Source of the DNA: CALFML01 sp044222245 | GTDB taxonomy: Bacteria > Myxococcota_A > Polyangia > Palsa-1104 > JAEUJZ01 | Assembly (NCBI GenBank): GCA_044222245.1 | Contig: JBGANQ010000017.1 | Span: 1 to 64,000, forward strand | Direction of reading: 5' to 3' | Length of the DNA: 64,000 nt | Shown here: piece by piece, positions 16,563 to 25,457 of the stretch | Numbering within the stretch: position 1 is the stretch's first letter | How the letters are laid out: each line of letters begins with the position of its first letter | Made by a program: the position numbers and the translations under genes | Notes under the pieces: generated by a model | Told to the model about the DNA's origin: nothing | Databases searched by the model: none | The model's input: the letters and a program-made list of their open reading frames with translations, nothing else

Positions 16563-17723
16563 TCAAGCCGGGGACTCTTTGCCAGCCGTCTTGCCGACGC
16601 GGCGCGCACGGCACCTCTCCAGCGCCTGGCGCAGGTCCCGTACAAAGCTCACGCTCGCGAGCTCGACCTCCGACTCGACCAGCACCCGCGCCAGCGCTGG
16701 GGATGCCCCCGAGAGGATCGTCCGCGCTCCCATCAGCCCGAGCGCTTGCGAAATGGAGCCCAGGTAGCGCGCGCAGGAGGCATCGGGAGCGTCCAGGCCC
16801 GTCAAGTCCAACAGGACGTCCTGGGTCCGCTTGGTGCCTACCATCGTCAAGAGCCGCACCGCGAGCTCACGGCTCCGCTCCGCGTCAAGGCGGCCGATGA
16901 TCGGAACGGCCAGGATGCCATCCCCTACATCCAGCACCGGTGCTGACAAGGTGAGGATCTGGCGGTGCTGTTCCTCCACGAGGGCCAGCGCCCGCGCGAG
17001 CTCGGCAGCGAGCCGGCTCTGGGCGTCCGCCTTCTGCTCGGCCTCCCGCCGCGCCGTCTCATCGACCATGTGCAAAAGGATGCTGGGCTGCCCGCTCACC
17101 GGGTCGACCTGAGGGTGAGCCACCAGCGAGAACCAGCGATCGCCCGCGAGCGTCCGCGCTTGCACCACCTGCGCCAGGTCCTCGCGCCCGGCCACACCAA
17201 CGACCGCTGCCGCATCGGCGGCCGAGACGAACCACTGCGCGAGCGGGCTCTGCTCGCCAAAGGCGCGGATCGCCGCGGGGTTGCGCATAAGGACTGCGCC
17301 GTCCTTGTCAAGCAGAGCGACGACCATCGGGCTGTGGCGCAGCGCCTCGATGCCGCGGATCAGCTCGGAGTCGACGGCGTCCTTGAAGGTCGCGTGCTGG
17401 AGCAGACCCTGCCGGCCATCATCGAGCGTCACCGCCGTCAAGGTGATCGTTGCGGTGACCGGCTTGCCCTTGGGGTACAGCGTAGCCTGCGTGCAGACGA
17501 CCCGGCCGGCCCGGTTTTCTGCCACTGCGTGGTCCAGGCGCGCTCTTACCGCCGGCGATACCTTGGTAAAGTCGCGGGCGCACAGCTCCGCTGCATCCCG
17601 GGCGTCAAACATGCGCACCGCCGCGTCGTTCGCCCACAGGATATACGGCCCCACGGGGTCCGCGACCCAGACCGGAACCGCGAGCAGGTTCAGCGCCGCC
17701 AGTCTCTCCGCCAGGCTGCTCAT
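16563..17723 (-). CDS. PAS-PAS-STAS protein, RsbR-like regulator
   Basis: 386 residues. Two PAS-like sensory domains (about 1-120 and 125-240) are followed by a short coiled coil (LAAELARALALVEEQHRQI) and a C-terminal STAS domain (about 265-375) with ILAVPIIGRLDAERS and DVLLDLTGLDAPDASCARYL. This order is that of RsbR-type stressosome proteins. The phospho-acceptor usually found as VDT/VDS in RsbR proteins is here in APDAS, so Ser is the likely target. No kinase or RsbT partner is adjacent. ATG 17723 is chosen from GGGAG about 8 bp upstream. Confidence 0.8.
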   Translation of the reverse strand: MSSLAERLAALNLLAVPVWVADPVGPYILWANDAAVRMFDARDAAELCARDFTKVSPAVRARLDHAVAENRAGRVVCTQATLYPKGKPVTATITLTAVTLDDGRQGLLQHATFKDAVDSELIRGIEALRHSPMVVALLDKDGAVLMRNPAAIRAFGEQSPLAQWFVSAADAAAVVGVAGREDLAQVVQARTLAGDRWFSLVAHPQVDPVSGQPSILLHMVDETARREAEQKADAQSRLAAELARALALVEEQHRQILTLSAPVLDVGDGILAVPIIGRLDAERSRELAVRLLTMVGTKRTQDVLLDLTGLDAPDASCARYLGSISQALGLMGARTILSGASPALARVLVESEVELASVSFVRDLRQALERCRARRVGKTAGKESPA

Positions 17724-18167
17724 CGGCGCCGCTCCCGACTGCACCAAGCGGTCACCCTGCAGTGCGCTCGCCCCACGGCCAGGAACGCGCTCGCCCGGAC
17801 GGGCCAAGGCGCTATACGCGCTGCGCTGCTCATGGCTGTGATGGCCCCAGCGACTTTCGTCTCATCTCCCCCCACCCTCAACTACTCATCTGAGCCAGTG
17901 CACCGCGTAAAGCGGACCCTAGCTTAGCCAAGTTGGGCGGAGAAAGATAGGACCTTCAGGGTGACGCAGGGTGAGGTTACAGAATGCGGGCAGAATCGCG
18001 GGGGACGCCCGCCTTCATGGGGAGTCTACCCAAGCCGCAAGCGTTGCACCTCCTACATAAGCAGAAGATAGCTCCAGAGTCTCATCCAGCATTGCCTTCT
18101 GAAAGGAATAGAACTCCGCGTCGAAGACTTGGTAAGATTGAGACGGCGCAATAAAGAAAGAAGTGAC
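17724..18167. other. Intergenic region between divergent genes
   Basis: 444 bp between the RsbR-like gene (leftwards) and the GST-like gene (rightwards). It must hold both promoters. I see no gene, no repeat copy and no strong inverted repeat. Confidence 0.5.
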
Positions 18168-18875
18168 ATGGTCAAGCTAATGCAGCCCCCCCCAGCATGG
18201 GGTATCCCGAATATCAGCCCAGCCTGTATGAAACTGGAGACCTGGCTCCGGATGGCTGGTATCCCTTACGAAGTGGCCGCCTTTGATCTGGCCGCGTCCC
18301 CTAAAGGCAAGGTTCCGTATATTGAAGATGAGGGGACTCTGATTGGCGACTCGACGCTGATCATCGAGCACCTCACCACCAAGTACGGTCGGGATGTAGA
18401 CGAAGGACTGAGCAGTGCCGAGCGTGCGGTCTCGCTGGCGTTTCGCCGTCTGCTCAAGGAAAATAGCTACTGGGTGATCACCCAGACTCGCTACGCCGAC
18501 GAGGCCAACTGGTCGATCTACCGCGAGATGATCATGCAGCTGCTCGTCCCCAACCACCCGCGGGAGATCCAGGAGCAAGCCGCCGACGGCTTCCGCAGCC
18601 TCATCCTTGGCCAGTTCAAGGGCCACGGGCTAGGCCGCCACAGCCGCGACGAAGTCTACCGCATCGGGATCGCCGACCTGAAAGCGGTCGCCGACTATCT
18701 TGGCGACAAGCCGTTCTTCATGGGCGAAAAGCCCACTCTCGCCGACGCCACGGTCTATGGCTACGTGGCCAACCTCATCGCCGTTCCGATGGAGAGCCCG
18801 GTCAAGCAGTACGGTCTCTCACGGCCTAACTTGAATGAACACCTAAAGCGCATGCAGAACCGCTTCTTCCCATAG
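18168..18875 (+). CDS. Glutathione S-transferase-like protein (FAXC/metaxin-type)
   Basis: 235 residues. An N-terminal thioredoxin-fold domain has PACMKLETWLRMAGIPYEV and SPKGKVPYIEDEGTLIGDST, with the cis-Pro in KVPYI. A C-terminal all-helical domain ends with KPFFMGEKPTLADATVYGYV, the classic N-capping region of GST C-domains. Similar proteins are annotated as glutathione S-transferase or failed-axon-connections homologues. The substrate is unknown. ATG 18168 has a purine-rich AAAGAAAGAAG upstream. Confidence 0.85.
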   Translation: MVKLMQPPPAWGIPNISPACMKLETWLRMAGIPYEVAAFDLAASPKGKVPYIEDEGTLIGDSTLIIEHLTTKYGRDVDEGLSSAERAVSLAFRRLLKENSYWVITQTRYADEANWSIYREMIMQLLVPNHPREIQEQAADGFRSLILGQFKGHGLGRHSRDEVYRIGIADLKAVADYLGDKPFFMGEKPTLADATVYGYVANLIAVPMESPVKQYGLSRPNLNEHLKRMQNRFFP

Positions 18876-18901
18876 ACTGGCTGGGCAGGCAGTTGAACGA
18901 G

Positions 18902-18929
18902 CCGCCGCGCAGCGTCCGCAGCGCGGCGG
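18902..18929 (+). terminator. GC-rich hairpin after the GST-like gene
   Basis: CCGCCGCGC (18902-18910) pairs perfectly with GCGCGGCGG (18921-18929) across 10 bases, 27 bp after the stop codon. No T-run follows, so it would be an atypical terminator. It could equally be a chance GC palindrome. Confidence 0.3.
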
Positions 18930-19066
18930 TGGCCACCCCGACCGGATCGATATCGTCCTTCAGGCTGGTCACGTACGGGTCGCTCTAGTCCCAAGCCTGG
19001 CACTTGGCTGGGGACCGCCGATCGAGATCTTCGACGCCACGCTCGCGCTGCGCTACTTTGCGTCCC

Positions 19067-20740
19067 ATGCTGAAATTCGCCCCCGCGCTCCTCTTGCTGC
19101 TGTTTGCCGCGCCCGCGACCGCTCTCGCCGAGGACAAGCCCGACCTCGCAGTCGTGCATCGGATCAAGGAGCAGGCGCTGCGCAGCGGCAAGGTCATGGA
19201 GCACCTGTTCTGGCTGACCGATGTCAACGGCCCGCGCCTGACCGGCTCGCCGGGGTTCCACAGTGCGGCCGAGTGGGCAGTGCGCACGCTTGAAAAGTGG
19301 GGTGCCACGCAGCCGCGGCTGGAGCCGTGGGGCCGCTTCGGGCGGAGCTGGGCCGTGCAGCGCTTCGAGCTGAGCCTGGTGGCGCCGACCTACGCGCGCC
19401 TGGGCGGCGTGCCCAAAGCGTGGTCGACCGGGACCCAGGGACCGGTCAGCGGCCCCCTGGTCCTGGCGCCGCTGTTTCCCGAGCGCGCGGATCAGGACGA
19501 CGTGCTCGATCTCGCCCGGCTCACCGCGCGCTTGCAAGCCTATGCGCAGACCTACCGCGGCAAGCTGCGCGGCCAGTTCGTGCTGCTCGAGCCGCCGCGC
19601 GAGCTGGCCCTGCCCAAGGACGGCGAGCCGCTGCGCTATGACGACAAGAAGCTCGCGGAGCTCGGGCAGGCGCTGCCGACGAGTCCCGCAGAGCCCTATG
19701 AGTGGCCGCTCGTGCGGCTGCCGCGGGACGTGAAAAAGCGCCACACGTTCATAGCGCAGCTGCCTACCGAGCCATGGTTTGACTGGGTAGAGCGCCGCCG
19801 GCGCGTGTTCGACGAGCTGCGCCGCTTCTTCAAGTCAGAGGGGGTGCTCGGCGTCTTGTCGACCGATGATCGAGGGGACGGCGCGCTGGTATTCGCCGAG
19901 AGCACCGGCGCCTGGGACGAGTCGCAGACGCTGCCACCGGCCTCTGTAGTCCTGGGCCCTGAGGACTACGACCGCCTGGTGCACCTGGTCGACAAGAAGG
20001 TGGCGGTGCGGGTCCAGCTCGACCTCCAGGTCAGCATCTCCGAGCACGATCAGGACGGGGTGAACGTGGTCGCCGAGCTCCCCGGAGGCACGAAGAAGGA
20101 CGAGGTGGTCATGCTGGGCGCGCACCTGGACTCGTGGACGGGCGGCACCGGCGCCACCGACAACGCCGTCGGCTGCGCCGTCATGCTCGAAGCCTTCCGC
20201 ATCTTGAAGACGCTCGCGCTGCCGCTGGCGCGCACGGTCCGCCTGGCCCTTTGGGACGGCGAGGAGCAGGGCCTGTACGGCTCGCGCGGCTACGTAAGGC
20301 AGCACTTCGCCGATCCGGTGACCATGCAGCGGAAGCCCGAGCACGGCAAGCTCGCCGCCTACTTCAACCTCGATAACGGCTCGGGCAAGATCCGCGGAGT
20401 CTATCTTCAGGGCAACGACATGGTGCGGCCGATCTTTGAGCAGTGGCTGGCCCCGTTCAAGGACGAAGGCGCCACCAGCGTGACCATCCGCAACACCGGC
20501 GGCACCGATCACCTGTCGTTCGACGCCGTCGGGCTGCCCGGCTTTCAGTTCCTCCAGGACCCGCTCGACTACGGGTCGCGCACCCACCACTCCACGCTCG
20601 ACGTGTCCGAGCATGCCCAGGTGAGCGATCTGGTGCAGGCTGCGGCCATCGTCGCCTGGTTTGTCTACAGCGCCGCCAACCGGCCCGAGATGCTGCCGCG
20701 CAAGCCCCTACCGCCTCCTCTGCCGCCGCAGACGAGGTAG
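19067..20740 (+). CDS. Secreted M28-family zinc metallopeptidase
   Basis: 557 residues with an N-terminal signal peptide (LLLLLFAAPATALA). The C-terminal half has the M28 zinc-binding order: His-Asp in MLGAHLDSWTGG, Asp in TGATDNAVG, Glu-Glu in WDGEEQGLYGSRG, Asp in YFNLDNGSG and His in RTHHSTLD. The N-terminal part fits the PA-type insert seen in carboxypeptidase Q-like members. It should release amino acids from peptides in the periplasm or outside. ATG 19067 is chosen over upstream options because it starts the signal peptide. Confidence 0.92.
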   Translation: MLKFAPALLLLLFAAPATALAEDKPDLAVVHRIKEQALRSGKVMEHLFWLTDVNGPRLTGSPGFHSAAEWAVRTLEKWGATQPRLEPWGRFGRSWAVQRFELSLVAPTYARLGGVPKAWSTGTQGPVSGPLVLAPLFPERADQDDVLDLARLTARLQAYAQTYRGKLRGQFVLLEPPRELALPKDGEPLRYDDKKLAELGQALPTSPAEPYEWPLVRLPRDVKKRHTFIAQLPTEPWFDWVERRRRVFDELRRFFKSEGVLGVLSTDDRGDGALVFAESTGAWDESQTLPPASVVLGPEDYDRLVHLVDKKVAVRVQLDLQVSISEHDQDGVNVVAELPGGTKKDEVVMLGAHLDSWTGGTGATDNAVGCAVMLEAFRILKTLALPLARTVRLALWDGEEQGLYGSRGYVRQHFADPVTMQRKPEHGKLAAYFNLDNGSGKIRGVYLQGNDMVRPIFEQWLAPFKDEGATSVTIRNTGGTDHLSFDAVGLPGFQFLQDPLDYGSRTHHSTLDVSEHAQVSDLVQAAAIVAWFVYSAANRPEMLPRKPLPPPLPPQTR

Positions 20741-20839
20741 GCGTAGGGATTCGCCGCAGCAGCTGCGCTCACCTGCAGGACCTGCTCGATGCGGGTGCGC
20801 GGCTCGCCGTCACGGCACGAATTGAACCCAAGCTCAGAC

Positions 20840-20935
20840 GGAAGGGCCCTCATCGGCAACAGAGTATGCTCCGTCGCAGCAGCCGAAGTCGGCGTTCCGC
20901 AGTCACCGCGAAGTCGCTATAGCGCAAGCACTTTG
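20840..20935 (+). repeat. Dispersed repeat, short form
   Basis: The core CCTCATCGGCAACAGAG is followed by CCGTCGCAG, GGCGTTCCGCAGT, CCGCGAAGTC and AAGCACTT, matching the copy at 9975-10065 in order and spacing. It lies in the gap between two convergent genes. Same strand as the others. Confidence 0.72.
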
Positions 20936-20942
20936 GCGCCCC

Positions 20943-21006
20943 GTGGCGCCGGTAGACATTGATGTCGGCGCTCAGTGGCGCCGGTAGACATTGATATCGA
21001 CGCCCA
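20943..21006. repeat. 32-bp tandem duplication across the 3' end of a gene
   Basis: GTGGCGCCGGTAGACATTGA begins at 20943 and again at 20975, so two copies of 32 bp lie head to tail. The right copy encodes (minus strand) the last residues DINVYRRH and stop of the lipoprotein gene 20972-22084. The left copy lies just beyond the stop. Confidence 0.85.
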
Positions 21007-22084
21007 CGCCTTCGCTGATGGTGTAGTAGGTGGCGGCATCCGGGCTGAAGCCGACCGCCTCTCCTTGCGGCTCGGCGGCCGCCGGGAGCGGACAGGGCTC
21101 GCGGCCCAGGGCCGCTCCGATCGACTCCCCTTTCAGGCGATTCCACAGAAAGATCCCCGAGTAGGCGCGGACGATGATGGCGTCACCCGCGGCCGATATG
21201 TCGGCGCCTGTCACCGCTGGGTGCTCGCGGTCGGGAAAGCTCAGCGCCAGGGGGGCATGCTGGCAGTCTCTTACCGGCGTCAGGACCACCGGCCCCAGGG
21301 GCGCGGCGATCGGCGGCGCGCGGAACACGTAGCTTGGACCGGCGAAGATATCCTTGGTAATCATCAGAAGCTCGCCGCTCTGCGGATCGACCAGGAGCGC
21401 CTCGCAGTCAAAGACCTTTCCCCCTTCGTAGGAAAGCTCAATCCGCTCGGCATCGGCCACGGTGAGCTGCTGGTCGGTCCGGGCAAGGTCCACCGTCGGC
21501 TCGGCGATGCGATAGATCTGGACGGTGGAGCGTCGCGGCTCCCGGTTGAAGTTGTTGCCGATGTCGCCCAGGTACAAAAAGTCGCCGCTGCGCCCGGGGG
21601 CCGGACCCAGCGCAAGATCCTCCCAGTCATCCGCGGTGACGCCGTCAAGGGTGTAGGTAGCCACCAGCCGCGGCGGCCCGACGGCATCGACTGCGACCGC
21701 AAACACGCGCGCGGTGTCGCCCGAGTCGTTGTGCAGCCACAGCAGGCTCGTGGTCGCGGTCGAGTTCTTGCGGCTGACCACGAGGCCGGAGATCTCATTG
21801 AGGGCCGAAGAAGGCAGCTTGCCGATGGCTGGCTGGCGGCTCCAGGCGGTGCAGCCAGTGCTCTGCGCCGGCACGATCGGAGGGCAGCCCGCCGGACTCA
21901 GATCGATGGCTGCGGCGTCGGGCCGCGGGCCAGGCGGCGCCGGCAAGCCAGCGGACGAGCACCCGCCAAGGAGCGTCCCGAACATCGACAATACCGCTGC
22001 CCAGGCAAGGCCCCAGCCGGGCAGCACCGGGGAATTGAGCTTCCGCAGCAGAGAGAAGTAAGCGCAGGCCGGGCGGAGCAACAT
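20972..22084 (-). CDS. Lipoprotein with beta-propeller-like esterase/phytase-type repeat domain
   Basis: 370 residues. After a hydrophobic N-terminus with lipobox LLGGC comes a domain with LNEISGLVVSRKN, LWLHNDSGDTARVFAV, DDWEDLALGPAPG, DFLYLGDIGNNFNREP and EPQGEAVGFSPD. This pattern is common in Myxococcota and related to the esterase-like activity of phytase / SdiA-regulated beta-propeller families. The catalytic function is unproven. The start at 22084 has no clear ribosome binding site, so the N-terminus may be shorter. The 3' end is duplicated in a 32-bp tandem repeat. Confidence 0.7.
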   Translation of the reverse strand: MLLRPACAYFSLLRKLNSPVLPGWGLAWAAVLSMFGTLLGGCSSAGLPAPPGPRPDAAAIDLSPAGCPPIVPAQSTGCTAWSRQPAIGKLPSSALNEISGLVVSRKNSTATTSLLWLHNDSGDTARVFAVAVDAVGPPRLVATYTLDGVTADDWEDLALGPAPGRSGDFLYLGDIGNNFNREPRRSTVQIYRIAEPTVDLARTDQQLTVADAERIELSYEGGKVFDCEALLVDPQSGELLMITKDIFAGPSYVFRAPPIAAPLGPVVLTPVRDCQHAPLALSFPDREHPAVTGADISAAGDAIIVRAYSGIFLWNRLKGESIGAALGREPCPLPAAAEPQGEAVGFSPDAATYYTISEGVGVDINVYRRH

Positions 22085-22117
22085 GAGCGGACTTTACCCG
22101 ATCGCCCCGCCCGTTTC

Positions 22118-22345
22118 TTACTTTCCTCGCTCTGCCTGACCCAGGCGCCCAGCGCTCAGCTTGAGCGGTGGCGGGATGAGCTCACAGGGCAGTCCGCCAG
22201 TCGGCGGGCGGGGCAGCTCAGAAGGTCGCTCCAGACAGCCGCCGCTCGCTCCCAGCTCGGCGCTGCCGGCAAGATCACCAGACTGAGCGGCGTCGGGACA
22301 ACCACATATCAGAAGCAGCCCAGCAAGAGCCAGTAGGCGCGTCAT
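22118..22345 (-). CDS. Small lipoprotein of unknown function
   Basis: 75 residues. A clear lipoprotein signal (MTRLLALAGLLLICGC) is followed by a Pro- and Gly-rich tail with one further Cys pair region. It begins 19 bp after the stop of the YcnI-like gene on the same strand, so both are likely made together. A role alongside the copper-type protein is plausible but only from position. Confidence 0.65.
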   Translation of the reverse strand: MTRLLALAGLLLICGCPDAAQSGDLAGSAELGASGGCLERPSELPRPPTGGLPCELIPPPLKLSAGRLGQAERGK

Positions 22346-22364
22346 GAGTCTCCCTCCGCCCGAC

Positions 22365-23084
22365 CTAATACTTCACCCAGACTTCGTCGCCGGCATTGAG
22401 CGCTGTCAGCGCCGTCGCGCCCTGGGTACTGCTGATAAGGGCCGCGGTGTTCGCGTTGGCGCTGTAGGCCGCGGTGCCCTTCCAGACGATCTGCGCGTCC
22501 TTGAAGAACCCGCTCAGGTTGGAAACGGCGCTGGCAACCGTGTACTTGTTCCAGCCGGGCAGGCGCGCCGGGACCAGGCTCAGCGCAGCGGCTGGCTCGA
22601 CGGTGCCGCCGTCGGGCATCGGCGTTGTGGGCAGTCCCACCCAGTCGACCGTGGTGAGCGTCCCGTCCGCCGCTCGGCAGGTCTGGTGGGCGGCAAAATA
22701 CAGCGTGGTGAACGGCTGGTTGGGGGTCCGCAGGCGAATGACGAGCTTGTAGAAAGCGACGTCAGCATCCAGCGCCTCGCTCAGCGGCTTCTGCCAGCTG
22801 ACCGCGGTGATCGTGCCGGCCAGGTCCTTGTCCACTGTCACCTTGCCAAAGTCGCTGCGCATGGGTCGCACGGCGGTGACGCCTGCCGGGATGTCAATGG
22901 TGACGCGGTAGGTATCGGCGCCAGCGCAGCCGTGGCCGACATTGAAGCTCACCTCATTTGTACCGTTGGCGACTGCCGGCCCAGAGCCGACCTCTATATG
23001 TGCCTCGGCCCGGGCGCTCCAAAAAACGCCGGCAGTCCCTAGTCCGGCGGCGACTAGGAGGGTCCCGATCGGTCTTTTCATCAT
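22365..23084 (-). CDS. YcnI-like (DUF1775) exported protein, probable copper binding
   Basis: 239 residues. The signal peptide ends ARAEA just before HIEV, so the mature protein starts with His. YcnI-family proteins bind Cu(II) through that N-terminal His with conserved partners. The family core is present: GTNEVSFNVGHGC, YRVTIDIPAGV, ITAVSWQKPL, and FKLVIRLRTP-like FYKLVIRLRTPNQPF. A C-terminal extension of about 60 residues (NKYTVASAVSNLSGFFKDA) ends in VWVKY. It should act in the periplasm in copper handling. The start is ATG 23084 (or 23081), with AAGGAGAG just upstream. Confidence 0.85.
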   Translation of the reverse strand: MMKRPIGTLLVAAGLGTAGVFWSARAEAHIEVGSGPAVANGTNEVSFNVGHGCAGADTYRVTIDIPAGVTAVRPMRSDFGKVTVDKDLAGTITAVSWQKPLSEALDADVAFYKLVIRLRTPNQPFTTLYFAAHQTCRAADGTLTTVDWVGLPTTPMPDGGTVEPAAALSLVPARLPGWNKYTVASAVSNLSGFFKDAQIVWKGTAAYSANANTAALISSTQGATALTALNAGDEVWVKY

Positions 23085-23309
23085 CCTTCTCTCCTTGGCC
23101 TCAAGGTGGCCTTTAGACCTGCCAGCAGGGATGCTGTCTGGGAGGCTAAGTACCACGGCGACTCGACGAGCGGTCTGCGACAAAATGTCGCACCGGTGGC
23201 CGGAGCCTCGCGCTCGCGTCGGCCAGCCTCCAACTTATCACTGCGGAGGATCAGGTCTTGTGCGCTGCCTTGCAGACGTGCGCTCCTTTCGCTAGTATTG
23301 GGCAACTGC

Positions 23310-23735
23310 ATGCACAAAAGGCCCCCATTCCGGGTACTCACTTCTTTCGCCCTCTTGTTGGGGGTAATGATCCACTGCGGGGCGCTGCTTACGGCCTGCG
23401 ACGAACCGATGCCGAGCGCCGCCCCAGACGCGGGCTCGGCAAAAGACGGCTCGGCGGTGTTCCCCTGCATGGTGACCGCCCCGACTGCATGCCCCGATCC
23501 GGTGCCGCACTACCCGGACGTAGAGCCGATCATCAGGCAGCGCTGCGTCGTCTGTCACGCCGAAAACAGCGAGCGCTGGCCGCTGACCACCTACAAGCAT
23601 GTGGCCGATTGGTACGACACGATTCGCGGTGACCTGCTGAGCTGCACGATGCCGCCGCCTGCAGCGGCGATTCCCATCACCCCCGAAGAACGCCTGGCGA
23701 TCCTGACCTGGATTCGCTGCGGGTATCTAAAGTAG
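23310..23735 (+). CDS. Monoheme cytochrome c-like lipoprotein
   Basis: 141 residues. The signal peptide ends at LLTAC, giving a lipid-anchored protein. One heme c site, CVVCH, lies in a small domain (IIRQRCVVCHAENS) with TMPPPAAA as likely axial Met ligand and ILTWIRCGYLK at the end. Such domains are usual in Myxococcota electron-transfer lipoproteins. ATG 23310 is chosen because it starts the signal peptide; its ribosome binding site is weak. The gene is divergent from the YcnI-like gene. Confidence 0.8.
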   Translation: MHKRPPFRVLTSFALLLGVMIHCGALLTACDEPMPSAAPDAGSAKDGSAVFPCMVTAPTACPDPVPHYPDVEPIIRQRCVVCHAENSERWPLTTYKHVADWYDTIRGDLLSCTMPPPAAAIPITPEERLAILTWIRCGYLK

Positions 23736-23902
23736 CGATTGGTGGACGATAGGGCTCTTGACTCACCGATGGAAAAGCTCTGCCCATCATCCGTGTCGCT
23801 GATCGCGGGGACGCCTCCCAGTGCGGCGCCACCGCACGGCGGCGTGCAGCCAGCCTGCCCTCAGGCGCTGGCAAGTGATCTTTCCCCAGGGAGCACAGAG
23901 CG

Positions 23903-25342
23903 ATGAAAGTAACCCTTCTTGGACACGCCTCGGTCCTGGTCGAGATGCAGGGAGCCCGCTGCTTGATGGACCCGGTGTTCCAAGATCCTTTCGAGGATGG
24001 CGCGGTCGAGTCCTGCCCGAGCCGGGTCGTGCATGCAGAGAAGCTGCCTCCGATTGATGTTCTGATTATCTCCCACAGTCACCTCGACCACTTCGACATC
24101 CCATCGCTGGCTCGCCTGCCGCGCACCTGCGACGTCTTGTGTCCCAAAGACCAGGCAATCACCTATGCGCTGCAGCAGCTCGGCTTCACCAAGATCCGCG
24201 CGTCCGAGCCGATGACCCACCTGGTGTTCCCTGGCCATGAGCTTCTGACCACCCATTCGAATGTGTCCAACGTGGTGGAGTTCGGGGTTGTGTTCAAGGA
24301 CGAGACCGGCACCTTCTGGAATCAGGTGGACACGGTAGTGGCCCCGCAGACCGTCCAGCTAACCCGACAGAAGTGTCCCCAGATCGACCTCCTGTTCGCG
24401 ATGTATGCCAGCCAGAACTTCGGGTTCTTCGAGAGCAAGCCGGTCGGTTTTCCCGTCCAGATGCACCAGATGAACCTGCAGAACGTGGTCGCGATCGCGC
24501 CCGGCGTGGTCGTGCCTGGCTCGGCCGGGTTCTGCTTCCGCGGCCCCATGGCCTGGTGTAACTCCTTCCTCTTTCCCATCTCGCGTGAGCGCTTCGTGGC
24601 CGATCTGGCGCAGCTCGCCCCGGATATCAAGAGCTGCATCGCCAACCCCGGCGACGTCTTCGAGCTGGACCGGGGCACGGTCCGTCACCTGCCGGGTGCG
24701 TCGCCGGTGGCCAGCCTGCTGGCCGAGGACACCTCGCGCCTGCGGTTTGACCCCACGGCGGCGGTCCCGCCGCTGTCTGACCCAAACGCCGAGCACTACT
24801 CGGCCGAGCAGCTGAGGCAGGCCGCAGCGGTCTGCTTGCAGGGCCTCGGTGAGTTTGTCCTGGCGGCGTACCGCGCGGGCGACCCCGTGGTCGAGGAGTA
24901 CCGCCGCCTGGGCGCAAGCTACGCCGTTGGCGTCGTATTCCCCGAGGGTCAAGAGCAGTGGTGGCGCATTAGGTTCAACAAGGAGTCCCCCCACATCGAA
25001 AGCGGCCCCGCCGCTGCGCTGGCTGATGCCGGACACCGGATCGCAGCGTCGGCGCTGGCGTCCTGGCTGGCGCACAAGAAGAGCTACTTCTACCTGCGCG
25101 CCTTTTCACGCAAGTTCACCACGCTCTACTCGCTCGCCAAGTCAGAGGGCCAGGTCTTGGTAGAGCCAGCGCCGGTGCAGGACCTGCTTGGGTACTATCT
25201 GCAGTGGAAAGCCAAGGGGGCGGAGCTGGCGCTCAAGCGGTGGCTGGACCTTCAGCTGCAGCCGTATGTGCAGCCCCCCGCGGAAGCCAGAGCCCCGGTT
25301 GCGCCCGCCAAGGCCGCCGTTTCCTGGCCTTACCGAAGATAA
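23903..25342 (+). CDS. Metallo-beta-lactamase-fold hydrolase
   Basis: 479 residues. An MBL fold occupies the first ~250 residues, with a typical start (MKVTLLGHASVLVEMQGARC), the metal motif SHSHLDHFD and later His/Asp positions. It resembles the UlaG/CMP-Neu5Ac hydroxylase-type branch that handles phosphorylated or amine substrates. The C-terminal 200 residues look like an SCP2 or lipid-binding type domain, ending in a Pro/Ala tail. The substrate is unknown. GGAG precedes ATG 23903. It has no signal peptide. Confidence 0.8.
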   Translation: MKVTLLGHASVLVEMQGARCLMDPVFQDPFEDGAVESCPSRVVHAEKLPPIDVLIISHSHLDHFDIPSLARLPRTCDVLCPKDQAITYALQQLGFTKIRASEPMTHLVFPGHELLTTHSNVSNVVEFGVVFKDETGTFWNQVDTVVAPQTVQLTRQKCPQIDLLFAMYASQNFGFFESKPVGFPVQMHQMNLQNVVAIAPGVVVPGSAGFCFRGPMAWCNSFLFPISRERFVADLAQLAPDIKSCIANPGDVFELDRGTVRHLPGASPVASLLAEDTSRLRFDPTAAVPPLSDPNAEHYSAEQLRQAAAVCLQGLGEFVLAAYRAGDPVVEEYRRLGASYAVGVVFPEGQEQWWRIRFNKESPHIESGPAAALADAGHRIAASALASWLAHKKSYFYLRAFSRKFTTLYSLAKSEGQVLVEPAPVQDLLGYYLQWKAKGAELALKRWLDLQLQPYVQPPAEARAPVAPAKAAVSWPYRR

Positions 25343-25457
25343 GCGGAGTGCCGCGCGGGCCCCAGTTCCTGCGAGGTGGGCAAGACATCCTACGGCGCGG
25401 CCGACGTGCCGGTCGCCGTCCACTTGGACGCCAGGCGCTGCCGACGCGGTGCTCCGG

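Noticed and set aside
16213..16767. A 184-codon frame starting with the recombinase tail as a new gene
   Set aside because: Only the first ~45 residues match the recombinase; the rest runs through repeat DNA and antisense to the RsbR-like gene.
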